Assembly: GCA_949592205.1 (NCBI GenBank)
Contig: CATIUR010000001.1
Location: forward strand, 237,354,750-237,418,749
DNA length: 64,000 bases
Direction of reading: 5' to 3'
DNA from: Helichrysum umbraculigerum
Taxonomy: Eukaryota; Streptophyta; Magnoliopsida; Asterales; Asteraceae
Shown here piece after piece: positions 45,929-57,857 of this stretch (position 1 is its first letter; each line of letters begins with the position of its first letter). A program made the translations under genes and the position numbers. Under the pieces are notes generated by a model. The model did not search any database. It was not told the origin of the DNA and saw nothing but the letters and a program-made list of their open reading frames with translations.

Positions 45929-46639
45929 TTATATGTATATATATACAGTTGCAGATAGTTAGTCAACTGCATATGCATTTTACATCTTTTGAGAGAACAA
46001 AGAATAATATCTATTGAATAGATAATATATAGTTAGTGGAGGCTCATGATGATCGGTAACCAGATGGATTATGCCATGTGGATATAACTTAGAAGAAGAT
46101 AGCTCACATTGCATTTTCTTAAAGCATGTATCGTTGTTTTTTTAATCTTTTGTTCTTATGCCCCGTACATTGTTATCCCAGCATTTGTTGAAAAATAATC
46201 CCAAAGATCACTTGTTCAGATCATTGTTTGAATATGAGATTAATTGCAGGAGCGTACTTGATTCTTGTGAATCAATTTGCAAGTGGGTTTGTGATTAATC
46301 CGGTTGTTTGTACTTTGTACAATTCGCCTTGATCCAAAAGATTGATGGAAATCAATTTGGGAGAGAACCAGAAAATTTCTGGCACCAAGAATGATGTACA
46401 CAATGAAAGACCACACTCTTTTTTATGTACGTGTATAACCCAGGAGTTATACACATTTGTCATATTTAGTCCCTACACTTTATATTAGATTACATGGACC
46501 TATAAATATTATTAGATCACTTAAGATTCAAACTTATGTTATTGGTTCTATATAATACGGTTATTTAACGCAATACATGTACGTATACATGTCCGTATGC
46601 ACTTAATAATATGCATGTACATAACGTGTAGTAGTTCAC
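45929..46639. other. Intergenic DNA between two mobile elements
   Basis: AT-rich, no gene. It contains a tccca/ttccagcatttgttg block at about 46179 that is nearly repeated just after the next element (49365-49380). Confidence 0.5.
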
Positions 46640-46644
46640 ATTCC

Positions 46645-47141
46645 TGTTAGGAATTTGCAGCGGAACAACTAACAATCACCAGTCGATCACTCTAATAAAT
46701 CGTTAGCAAAAAACAACCAAACTAACACTCGTGTAATCGTGGTTACACCAACAAACAATAAACGGACAAAGAATGAGCAAACAAGATAAACGAAAACAAT
46801 AAAGAACACAAGGGTTTAACGTGGTTATGTCCAATCTCCAACTTGGAGATTGGTTTAGTCCACGGGGTCAAACCGAGAATATTTTTCTTATATTTTTCGT
46901 ACCAAAGGGTTACAACAATATAGGGTTTGCTTAAATAGGGAATACAAACTTGCTGAACAAGAAAAACTGTCTTTTCTGCCCACACAGGACCGAGTTGCGA
47001 TCCTGCCACAATCGAGGCGCGATCCTCAGACAATCGAGTCACAATACATAACAAATAGAGTCTCTATTTAGTACAATCGAGTCTCTATCTCAACATCAAA
47101 TCCAATATGTTTTCTTTCGTTAAGTTTCACCATTTCCAACA
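46645..47141 (-). repeat. Copia-like element, 3' LTR
   Basis: TGTTAGGAATTTGCAG to CCATTTCCAACA. Motif array at about 46988-47092, then (minus strand) the TATA-like CTATTTAAG near 46931-46939. Confidence 0.85.
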
Positions 47142-48850
47142 ATCTCCCACTTGAAGATTAACGAAACCCCAAAACCAGTAATCCTTTACAAATCTCGTCC
47201 TTTCACCAATATCACTCGTTCAAACTTCATACCACTGAAATACCATTCTAGACACGCCGCTCGACCACACAGAGTCGGAAGACTTTCGACACAAAGCTAC
47301 CAGAACACTCACATCATGAAATTGAGACCACTCTCTAACCACCATCATCATCATCTTCTAGACCCAAGAATATTCGTTGAAGTGTGTGAAAACTTCAACC
47401 ACATGATTCTTTCAAGAGACGCCTATCTCTTCAACCCGTCGATTACATGCACGTCTAATCCTGCCACCGACATGTCAAGGACCATCCGTACATAATTTTG
47501 TCAATCCGATTTCCTTTCCAGCAATCAGAAAATCACCGATAGAACTAACACATAGATTATCATCAAGGTTTATCAGTGAGAACGCAGTCACACCCTTGAA
47601 ACCTACATTACCAACTTTCGCTTTCCCGCTGGTGCACCGACCCAAAAACATACGTATGATTTCTATGAACACATCTTCTCCAACTCAGCCCGCTCATACT
47701 GCACGAATCAAAATACCAACTGCGGCTCTATGAGAAGACTCTGGTTCATAACACCCGTTCAGTTGCAAATTACTTTGCCATTAGAGAGTAACAATGAAGG
47801 TCCGAATGCTCTAGTGTTGCCGGAATCCGCACACTAAACCTGTAGAAACTCGAGATCAATCAATCGCACAACCGTCTCAAGACTCCCACTAGCTTCAACA
47901 CTTCCCTCGGTTCCAAACTCCCAAGAGTTCCCGACACTCTCAACAATATCTCGAAAGCTCGTCAGGACTTACAAGATTATCCGCCTCTAACTCACTTGAA
48001 AAGATTCGCTCTATCATTGAACCAAACATCAATCGATACCCGAGCCTATTCGAACACGTTCTATCCGACATCTTCTCAAACCAATATTTCCAAGTGTAGA
48101 AGCTCTAAGATGCCTAATCATTCCAAACCATGGAATACCCGACTAAAGAAACATGGTCTCCCGTTTCAACCTCGCAAGCGATAACTAAATTATCTCGATA
48201 ATTCCCACTGTCGATTACCAAACAGATGTGGTACCATTTATTACCCAACCGAGAAAACCTTCCTCTTGAGCACCGTAACAAACCTCACATCTTCGAATAA
48301 CCCGGTATGTATCAATAAAGTTCCCGAGACATCACGTCCCTTCACTCGGAACATCAAACCCCTAAGTTTGATAACGTTCACTTATTCTTTTGCACGGGAT
48401 TGCAAAGAATAAAGAACCCGAATCCAAAACGTAGGATCCCAAAACTCCGCAACAAATCACCAATCGAAAAACCCGATCACCAACTCCATTACCGCCATCA
48501 CGAAACAATCACCGTCACAAGGCAACTAGCCTCTCGCAGTGTCGTCACGTCACAACCCACTAGACAAAACCCAAACAAGTTCAATCCGGAAAAAACAACT
48601 CACCGAGTTCGTCATGATACTGTAAAAAACAAGTCTATCAATCTCGATCACATGTTGCAAACAATTCCTAAAACCGTGTCATTCCAATTGTACCCTCCGA
48701 TGATTATCTTCAACTGAATCCAGATCCACTATGATTATTTGGCCATAATAACCCTAGCTCCCCATCTTCCAATAAAACTGTAATCATTAACAAATGATTT
48801 TGATCACGTTTTCATCCGCTATTGTTCCTAGTCGCTCAACCTTGAGTTCT

Positions 48851-49364
48851 TGTTATAAATTTGCAGCGGGCCAACTAACAATAACCAGTCGACCACTCTG
48901 ATAAATCGTTAGCAAAAAGCAACCTAACTAACACTCGTATAATCGAGGTTACATCCACAAACAATAAACGGATAAAAGAACGAGGAAACAAGATAAACGA
49001 AATAATAAAGAACACAAGGATTTAACGTGGTTATGTCCAATCTCCAACTTGGAGATTGGTTTAGTCCACGGGGTCAAACCGAGAGTATTTTTATTTTTCA
49101 TACCAAAGGGTTACAACAACATAGGGTTTGCTTAATTAGGGAATACAAACTTGCTGAACAAGAAAAATTGCATTTTCTAGCCGACACAAGATCGAGTCGC
49201 GATCTACCAAAATAGAGTCGCGATCCTGCAACAATCGAGGCGCGATCCTTAGAGAATAGAGTCGCGGTCCATAACAAATAGAGTCTCTATTTGGTACAAT
49301 CGAGTCTCTATCTTAACAATAAATCCAATATGTTTTCCTTCGTTAAGCTTCACCATTCCCAACA
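48851..49364 (-). repeat. Copia-like element, 5' LTR
   Basis: TGTTATAAATTTGCAG to CCATTCCCAACA. It has two more motif copies than the left LTR (49190-49320: gtcgcgatc, gaggcgcgatcc, gagtcgcggtcc, gagtctctat), which explains its extra 17 bases. Confidence 0.85.
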
Positions 49365-49369
49365 ATTCC

Positions 49370-52299
49370 AGCATTTGTTACCAAGATGAAGTTCAACTGT
49401 GATATACTCCTATGTTATAGCAGTTATATAACTGTTGATTCTAATAAGATATGCATTTGAGAATCAAACTTTTTGGGTTCCAAATGTTTAGGCATGACAT
49501 TTTTGAAGAAGCAGGGTACAATGGTTGATAACAAAATTATGAACAATAATTAGTTTTTATATCATATTCTAAGTGACTGTAATACTATATCATGTATTTG
49601 AATATATATGATATATGACTGACATATATTCCTTTATTTTTATGTCTTCCAGGTTTATTAGGAGTTCAATATGAATTCTTTTGCTATATATAATAAATAA
49701 TAAATAGATGTTAATATATTGTTCACACTAATTTATTTAGGCTTTTGGAAAAGTGTTAATGATATAATCAAATTGTTCATACTTATTAATGTGTATAATA
49801 TGTTTGCATCTATAAATGAATATATATAAGAAAAAAGATGTTCACACTTAAAAACGAGAAAAAATAATTCAAAACTTGTAACACTTACAAGTGTGAAAAT
49901 AATTTCATGACACTCAGTTACTTCACGCTTTTCAACTGTGGTAAAATTGAGTGTTACACTTTTAGGTGTAGATTTTATTTACCTTTTTCACACTTAAAAA
50001 TGTGAAATTTTTCACAAAATTAAAAGTGTAAACAACTTAATATATAAATTTACTAAAGTGTGAGAAAAAATTGTGGAAATAGGCATTATACATATGCTTG
50101 ATTGAAGTCCTTACGCTCTTTTTATTTCTTAATTTAGTTTGTTTACCTCCGGCTCATTTAAAATGTTCACATTACTATTTTGAGATATCCCATTATAAAT
50201 GTCTACTTTGATATTTAACCAATCAATAGAGACTTTAGTGGGTAGATTTAATATTTGATTGGTGAAAAGTGTACTTAATGGAAAATCCTAAAATAACGTT
50301 TAAAGTCAAAGTGGACACTTTAAATATGACGGATGAAGTATTTACCATTTGTGTTTAGGTGGGATCCAAAATAATGTTTGTGCCTGAGTTTCATATGCTT
50401 TACAAAAAATCTTAAAAAATAAAATTACTAAGCGAAGTTTATCTGGTTTCTATTATGCAAGATCTATGACCAGGACCTTGCTTTTGTCGTTCTCATTTAT
50501 ATTGGCGATACTTGTAGGGTACCCAAATCAAATATACACAATATTTTTTATATACACAATATTTCAAACATCAGTTGTATGCGGTAAACCTGACCTTCGA
50601 TGTTATCTTAGTTTGCAAACTTGGTATGTAAAAAACGAGTTAATTACTTGAAGCTGATAGCGTTGAGGTTTCAAGTACTTGAGTAATTCTTATAAGTGTA
50701 TTGTGAAGCCCCAACCAATTTTGGTGACTTGCAATTGCTCCTTTACAGATGGGTTTGGATGTCAATAAGATTTTGGTGATGTTTGGGTGTGGAATCTGTA
50801 GAGGCTGTATTCTGTTTTTAAATTGAACCACATAAAGTTTTGCATTTTTTGTACGTTAGTTTTGTTACTGGGTGTAATTTTGATAACTGATCAACTGCCT
50901 GCCAAGTGTTTGATGAAAAGCCTCATCAATCAGAAACAGTTGAATTTTTTACGTAACAAAAATAAGGTATGTGTTAAACCAACAATGTCGACCAATGACC
51001 CATCCAAATGCCCTGCCCCAAGGACAACACGTTGAAAGCACTGCAGACTAATATAGCTGCGGAGCTGCCCGCTTAGAAGAGTGTTTGTCAATACTAGAAA
51101 CCTAACCATTTTTCCAAATTTATCCCCTCCAAAACCAACAGAGGCGGTAATCGAACTTTTGTCTGATGTGGAGATTCTCAAGCCTCCAATCACTAAATTT
51201 ACCCCTCGAGGTTAGTCTTCTTGTGTATATTTACAGTCAGTGTATTCAGTGTTCTTCTTTTTGGTATCTTTATTACTAGTATGATGATATTTTCATGGTA
51301 TTATCTTGTTCTTAAGTCAACAATTAGCCAGTAGATAAGCATGTGGTAGGAAAGAACAATACTTGCAGGAACAAATGGTTGAAGGTACACCATTTACGAA
51401 ACTTGTGAACCTTAACTGCCCCCGTTAAAACATGCTGTCGCTGAGACAAAGCCTGGTTGCAATTCTTTATTCATCCAGCTTGTTACAGCACCTCTCAAGT
51501 AACAAAAATTACTCTCCCAACTCTGTTTGAGATGATGTTTATGAGTTCCCTGTACATGTCTTACTGAGAGTTTAAGGGCCAGATTGCCAGAAAGACCAGA
51601 CATCACTCTTAAGAGCTATATATTAGTGGACTTGCTTAGGGATTACGAGAGCAGGAAGCTGGGCATGTCATCAACACTGATTATAATTGCTGTCAAAATG
51701 TAATTATGGATTTTAAGTTGTTTGAGACTACGACTTCAGTCTGGAGAAATATGATTTGCAACTACCAGAACAAAATTATTAATTGGAACTAGCCTTAGGA
51801 AATACGATTTGCAGCTATAGGAACAAAAAATGTTAGGACAGTCGCTATTTAGATCCTTGGTTAGAATGCTACCCAATATTAAATATAATTTTTAGGTTAT
51901 GGGGTATTCAAAAAAACATTATATAGTTATTGCATCTATGTTTGGTATATATGTTTGAATCAAAGGCAAAAATATTACCGCGCATGGGTAAAAGTAGTTC
52001 GGGATTCCACAGCTAATCTGTAAATGGCACTCGATATAGTACGAGCTGTTTTATCAGTAGTATTGAACATATTTGGCAGGTTAATTAATTTGTAAAAGTA
52101 TCCACAGTAAAAGAAATCTTTCTATCAGGTAAAAGTGCTCGGTAAATATCCCGTAGAACCATGTTTTGTCTTAGATGAGTGATAATTAGTATTTACTATA
52201 GCTCTTAATGATATACCATACATTTTTTATTTTATTTTTTCATTATCGTCATTCGGCCCCACTCACTTTTCTTTCTACGTTGCCGGCCCTAGGGTTTTA
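49370..52299. other. Intergenic DNA upstream of the second F-box gene
   Basis: No supported gene. 49845-50080 holds a run of CACTTA/AAGTGTGA motifs in both orientations. From about 50560 it matches the upstream DNA of the F-box gene at 39350, including the promoter-proximal tctttctatcaggtaaaagtgct at 52117 and the cggccctagggtttt leader at 52273. Confidence 0.65.
50146..50338. mobile_element. Stowaway-like (Tc1/mariner) MITE
   Basis: About 193 bp between TA dinucleotides (50144-50145 and 50339-50340). The left end CTCCGGCTCATTTAAAATG and the complement of the right end (CTTCATCCGTCATATTTAAA) are imperfect inverted repeats resembling the Stowaway CTCCCTCCGTC terminus. AT-rich interior. Confidence 0.6.
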
Positions 52300-54464
52300 A
52301 TGGAATATCTTCTCGCGGATATCGTTGAGCGGATATTGATAATTTTGGATGTGAGGGACCTAATCCGTTGCAAAAGTGTGTGTAAGTCATGGAAATCTTT
52401 AATTTCAAGTCCTCGTTTTATTAAATCCCATCTGAAGTATAACTACGAGAATGATCGCAACCGCAAAGAATTCTGTCATCGGAGGATCCTAACGGCCAGC
52501 TTACCTCTTTGCATTAAACTTTCTCCAGATGAAAGTGCTGCACATTTGTTTGATTTTCATGGTTGTGATATCATCGGTTCTTCCAATGGCCTGGTACTTA
52601 TCTCTACTTTCGATGATGGGTTATTCTTAATCAATCCCTTGACAAGAGAGGTGAAAGATCTGAAAAGGCCTCAATATTGTTACATGAGCAAACCATTTTG
52701 TTGGGGTTTTGGATATGATTCATCTACGGATGATTACAAGGTAATTGTAGGGTCCAGCTTTGGTAAGGTTCATACAATGTTTCAAGTATTAACTTTGAAA
52801 TCAAATGTTTGGAAATTTGGTGGAGTAAGGAGGTATAGATGTATTGGTGGTAATGGTGTATTATGCAATGGGGCAATTCATTGGTTTATGGGTTATTATT
52901 CACCTCAACAAATGAATAGAGTGATTCTTTCTTTTAATTTATGCAAAGAGGAATTTACAGAAATACCCGAACCTGATGGTTTGTGCTTACAATGTCAGGG
53001 TGCTTATATACTAGGTATGATGGAAGAATGTCTATGTTTAAAGGATACCCGTAACATATGGATAATGAAGAAGTACAATGTAAAAGAGTCTTGGGAAATT
53101 GTGGGCTATGATTCAGAATTCAAGTTTGATGCTATACATTGTTTTGGGCAGCTGAAGTATGACATTCTTCATGAGTGCTCTTTCTTGTGTGAGGATAAAT
53201 GGTTGTGCAATTGTCGCGTGTTTATTGATCTCCCTGTATTTGTCAAAAGCCTTGTATCGCCGCATGTGAATAGCAAACTGAAGGGAGAGGGAGAGGGAGA
53301 GGGAGAGGCAACTAGTTGCAAAGAAGGTGATCATAAGGTGATTTCTTATCTATGCTTCTGTGCTCAAAATATACGTAGTATATTTTATCTCTGTCATTGT
53401 GTTAATTGTTAAATTAAGGAGTTGTTGGCTAGATTGCCTAACAAAATCAATTTAATTCCGATGATTCAAATCACATGACAAATATTAATTCAAAATTTAA
53501 TCTTTTATTCAGTTCTACAATTCTAAATTTAAAGTCTAAAATTGGATTAGGTTCAATCATACAACAAGATATGTGTTTTGTACTAGATTATTGTCATCAT
53601 TAATCACATGTACATGTTACATTAGTCATATATTCATATTATATGAGATTCAGTAATTTTGACATCCGATTCTTGTATTTTGACCTACAAAACGTGAAAT
53701 TCAAATCGAACATTAGAAAAATAAAAAGACCTAACCAAACATCCTGACTAAAAAAAATCATGCTTTACGCGGGTATGATGTTAGTGTTATTTGAAGGTTG
53801 TGCCTTTTATCACGTGATTAAAAGTATAGACTATAGGGTTTCATAGAGCACACGGAGTGGCAGTGTTCTCATCAAAATTCTTCGTCGAGAACGCCGTAAA
53901 ACGGCGTTCTCGACAGCGTTCTCGTCAGCGTTCTTGCTTCAAAATCCTCTTCCAGACGCTGTATCAAACGGTGTCCTCACTTTTTTATTATTTTTTTTAT
54001 CTATTTTTTGATTTCAAAGGTATAAACTTTAATATTAAAAAAAAAAAATTATGTCCAGAACACTGTTACCACTCCACAAAATCCTCACCACAAAATTCTC
54101 ACTCAGAACACTGTATTTAGGCCGTCACCACTCCGTGTGCTCAAAAATGTCTTCTGATTTCTTATCAACGTTTTTAATGATTTCTCTAATCCCAGATAAT
54201 TTTCTGAGTGTTATAATTTCATTGGTGAATGGGAATGCTTCATATCTATATACATGTATTATTTCCATTTTGTTAGTAACATGTGATAATCAAGTTGGAT
54301 TGAAGAGCATATCTTATTAGTACATAGTCTATTCTTATCTCTTGTGCATATTTGAACCTATCTAGTATCTAGTATAGATATATTCAGATTAGACTTGCAT
54401 GTGTAGTGCTTAATTAGTCCATACTTCATTCTAATAATCAATTCTTGTATGATAGTAATATTCC

Positions 54465-54528
<64 letters not shown>

Positions 54529-55027
54529 TATATATATTCTGTTTTCACAATCAATGCATATAAGATTGTAAGTTTGTAATTTCTAGTTTAGTTTCATTTA
54601 TCAATCTAGAATTGTCATGCATTCTCATTTGTAAAATAAACAGAAAAAAAAAAGCTTCATAGTTAATTAATAATAATTATTGCCTTTTATGTGTGTTATA
54701 TTCGGTTCACGTCCCTTCTTAATTTTCCCTATGGTGGTAATTAACTTATTTTTCGCTTTAGGCTTTTTTTGGAAAAATTTGGGTTAGAAGTTCATTTTTC
54801 CCAAACTTTAGACCCGTATATTTATATGTATATATAAGATTTATGAGTGATGTGTTCAACACATGCTCCGACCCTTTATGAATTTACTTTCTGTTTCATC
54901 GTGATCATCCTGTTTCCTTACATTTTCAGTTTCATGCGTGCAATATCTTACTTTTTACATAATAATTTTGATTTTCCAGTTATGTAAGAGAGATCCTTCG
55001 CTTCCTGGACCAAGTGCCGGAGTTTGA
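52300..55027 (+). CDS. F-box protein with FBA-type domain, two exons
   Basis: Best model: exon 1 52300-53337, exon 2 54980-55027, 361 residues. The donor AAG|GTGATT and acceptor TTTTCCAG are in phase 0, and exon 2 codes LCKRDPSLPGPSAGV then TGA, homologous to the tails of the other two genes. Without splicing the frame runs only 24 codons into the intron. An upstream donor after 53326 would instead end the protein two codons into exon 2. F-box: residues 1-45 (DIVERILIILDVRDLIRCKSVCKSWKSLISS). FBA-type domain: about 80-300 (CWGFGYDSSTDDYKVIVG, GVLCNGAIHWFMG, EEFTEIPEPDG). A GAGAGG run at 53284-53308 codes an EGEGEGEGE tract, a likely slippage site. The 1.6-kb intron holds a MITE and a TA microsatellite. 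Likely SCF substrate receptor. Confidence 0.88.
53846..54142. mobile_element. TIR MITE inside the F-box gene intron (297 bp)
   Basis: Terminal repeats GAGCACACGGAGTGG (53846) and its exact complement ending at 54142. I see no clear target duplication, so the superfamily is open. A perfect hairpin, GTCGAGAACGCCG with a TAAAA loop, lies near 53885, and GTTCTC repeats follow. A-rich run at about 54036-54048. Confidence 0.75.
54468..54537. repeat. TA microsatellite
   Basis: About 35 TA units with one AA interruption, in the intron of the F-box gene at 52300. Hypervariable by nature. Confidence 0.95.
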
Positions 55028-55714
55028 TGATGTTGAAGCTGTTAAGATGACAATTATTTATGTAGGAACTTTGTTGTTTGTTCTTTAGTACCCTGCTTAA
55101 AAATACAAGCTTATGTTAGGGATTTATCTCCTGTTGTTTCCAGTATCTTGTGTTTGATGGTTTGTGTAACTTATGTGTGCTGAATCTCATAACTTTGTGT
55201 TGGATTGTTTGAAAAAATGTTTCTAGACATTTGAGATATGTGTTTGTTCTGTTTGAGAAAATGTCTGATGAGCATGAGTTGACTTTCAACAAGGAAAGTT
55301 AGGACTTCAGGGGTGTTCGGATAATCTTAAGCTTTATAAGTAGCTTCAACATTTTCTAAAAATCCAAAAAACAACCAATTTTTTTTCTTTTCACTCAAGG
55401 TTATCCAAAACGCCTTCTTAATTGTAAGAAGCTCTTACTGATGCACATGATTCTTTTTATATTTACCATATTCTTAATGAGGAGATACTAGATGTCATCA
55501 TTCAGAAATGTGTACAGGAAGAAGTATTCTCATCATGCTTTTTGTTGCTATGATGCTTATAATCGATCTTAAATACATCGGTTTCTTACTCGTGCAAAGG
55601 AACTATTTCTTGGCAACTCTGCTCATGTTTCGTGGTTATCATATTCAAATTTTGATATTGTCATTAATTGTAATTTGGATTTTCTAAACTTATGTTATGA
55701 ACATGTTATAATTC

Positions 55715-55884
55715 TTCTAGTGGATAAACACAGACATATATCTCTAATATAGATAGATATAGAAGTTTTAGTCTGTTTCTACACAGACCTGTATATATTC
55801 TCTGCAATCTAGTGGATAAACACAGTTATATATTTCTAATATAGATAGATATAGAAGTTTTAGTCTGTTTCTACACAGACCTGT
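55715..55884. repeat. 92-bp tandem duplication
   Basis: TCTAGTGGATAAACACAG starts at about 55716 and again at 55808; the following gatagatatagaagttttag and ctacacagacctgt blocks repeat in step with few differences. Recent local duplication. Confidence 0.85.
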
Positions 55885-56672
55885 TGATTTTCCAATTTGA
55901 TTTTGTTTAATTTTAGTTATGTTTGGCGAAAGTTGATGTATTCCAATGTATATTTACTCTGAAGTTGTCATATTGATTTAACTCCTTTAAACAAGCAAGC
56001 TAGCAAATAAGCCTCCAAAAATGAACTTACAGGGTCAATGGTGAACTTTTATATGTTGTATCGAACATTTTGGAAAATAAAAAAATGTAGGCAGCATACG
56101 ACATCACTGGATATCTCTATCTACAAAAACATAATACGAAATCGTTACCAGTAATTTGTCATTTCAGTTGTGCAATAGTCAAGAAAGATAAAATTCAACC
56201 ACTGATCAGAATTGTTTGAGCTCAACATGATAATACAGAATTGGATTAGTTTTACAGCTCCGTTTAGTCCTCTTGAAAGGTACACACTAACGATAAAACT
56301 CTGTTTACTCCTCTTGAGAGTTACACTAATTTGCTTTTAAATATATATAATCATCAGATACGAAAAACTCAACTCTTTTACCTATAAATAGTTCACTAGA
56401 AAGAGGATCCACGATTTATAAGGGTAGAAACTCGAGCTTAACATACTCCTATTTATGTAGTCAATCAACAATAACTTCCTAATTTTGATTACAAAGCATA
56501 TTATCAATTAGGAAGCTCGATCTCCAAGTTAGCTGTTTACCCAATCAAAGTTGATTCTCAAATATTCTTATTTTACGGAATACGAGTGAGACCCCAATAG
56601 TACCTTCATTGTTGCACCTTTTTAACGAGTGAATTCATTGACAAATGATCTTTCTAAAACTTAAAAAAAATA

Positions 56673-56674
56673 AA

Positions 56675-56711
<37 letters not shown>

Positions 56712-56712
56712 T
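56673..56712. repeat. AAT microsatellite
   Basis: About 13 AAT units. A shorter ATT run lies at 57008-57026. Confidence 0.9.
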
Positions 56713-57053
56713 ATGAAAATAAACTGCTTTAGCAAGGTAAACATGTGAATATCTAAGCTATATAATAATTTCAAATTAGAAGGTGGACTGAAATTTCTAA
56801 CAACAGTTACGAGTTTGCACACAGTTAAAGTGTCATGTATCAGTTTGCACACAGTTTAAGAAAAATGAGAACCATCACACTGAAACCAATAGAATTGTAT
56901 GTTGACTATTGAAAAATATTTTGTTTGAAGGTTTTAAATGAACACTTAATTTGGTACGTAGTACAAATCAAAATAGAAAGATGGACACATAATCTGGGAC
57001 GAAAGTATTATTATTATTATTATTATATATACATATAGGGAATATATAACATA

Positions 57054-57578
57054 TAATGAGTTTGAAATTATTACAACAACATTAAATAAGAATGAAAGAA
57101 TCAATAGGAATGTGCCACACGTCACAAAACTCACTTTCTACCATATTTTTATAATTTAAATATCTCATAATTGGTAAGTCGAAAAAACATTAAAATTGCA
57201 CCATAAAATCAGCGGTTTTTCCTCTTCGATTAGAGATATCACAAGGTATACTTTCGAGGAATTTTTTTCTTTTATATTTTTGGTGGGTTTTGAAAACAAC
57301 TAACACATGTGATACCAACGAATAACATGTGATACTAAAATTGTACAATTTGTAAAAACTCATTAAAAAGTCGTCTAAAGTATACATCGTGATGTCTCTA
57401 ATCGAAAAAGGAAAAACTCTGATTTTTATGGTGCATTTTTTATAAATTTTCGACTTAACGTTTGTGAGATATTTAATTTTTAAAAACGTGACATAAATTA
57501 GGTTTTGTTACACGCATCACATTTATATTGATTCTCCCATTCTCACCAAAATTTTCATTCTTATTTGAACCTCGGGCG
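57054..57578. mobile_element. MULE-type fold-back element, second copy
   Basis: Inverted arms related to those at 34789-35587 (tcgaaaaaacattaaaattgcacc against its complement near 57440; cctcttcgattagagat against its complement near 57395). Flanked by TATATAACATA at 57043-57053 and 57579-57589, an 11-bp direct repeat consistent with a 9-11-bp MULE duplication. It lacks the telomere-like core and one end is shortened. It ends about 280 bp upstream of the F-box gene at 57858. Confidence 0.75.
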
Positions 57579-57857
57579 TATATAACATAATACATTGTGT
57601 TGTCTGATAATTATGCTATGTGTGTGAGTCTTTTCCCTTTTGTTAATAAAGATGCACTAAAATATACCCAAGTAAATAAAAATCTGTAATTCGTCTATTA
57701 AGTTCCTTACTTGCATCGCCCTAATGACGGTAAATCTGTTAAAAAATATAAAATAGAATTTAAGAATATTGCTTAAAATTAGGTATATATATATGGTGTA
57801 TATACAGTGGAGAGAAATAATTTAAAAATTTGGCACCCATATTACATTAGGTTTTCA

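Larger units (their letters stand above)
46645..49364 (-). mobile_element. Non-autonomous copia-like LTR element (2720 bp)
   Basis: LTRs at 46645-47141 (497 bp) and 48851-49364 (514 bp), TG to CA, with a perfect TSD ATTCC (46640-46644 and 49365-49369). The minus strand has CTTCAAGTGGGAGAT next to the left LTR, a copia-style polypurine tract, so the element reads leftwards. No primer site was recognised beside the right LTR. The 1.7-kb interior is unusually C/A-rich, has only short ORFs and no pol domain. LTR divergence is visibly high (roughly one difference per ten bases in parts), so it is older than the Athila-like element. Its LTRs carry AATCGAGTCGCGATC and AATAGAGTCTCTATT motif arrays. 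Confidence 0.85.
55028..57053. other. Intergenic DNA downstream of the second F-box gene
   Basis: To about 55280 it matches the 3' flank of the F-box gene at 39350 (tgtgtaacttatgtgtgctgaatctcataac at 55164). Beyond that AT-rich, no gene, with a tandem duplication at 55715-55884 and an AAT microsatellite at 56673-56712. Confidence 0.65.

Noticed and set aside
57807..57857. Upstream extension of the third F-box ORF
   Set aside because: It opens at GTG, not ATG, and lies within the likely promoter/leader; ATG 57858 fits the paralogues.
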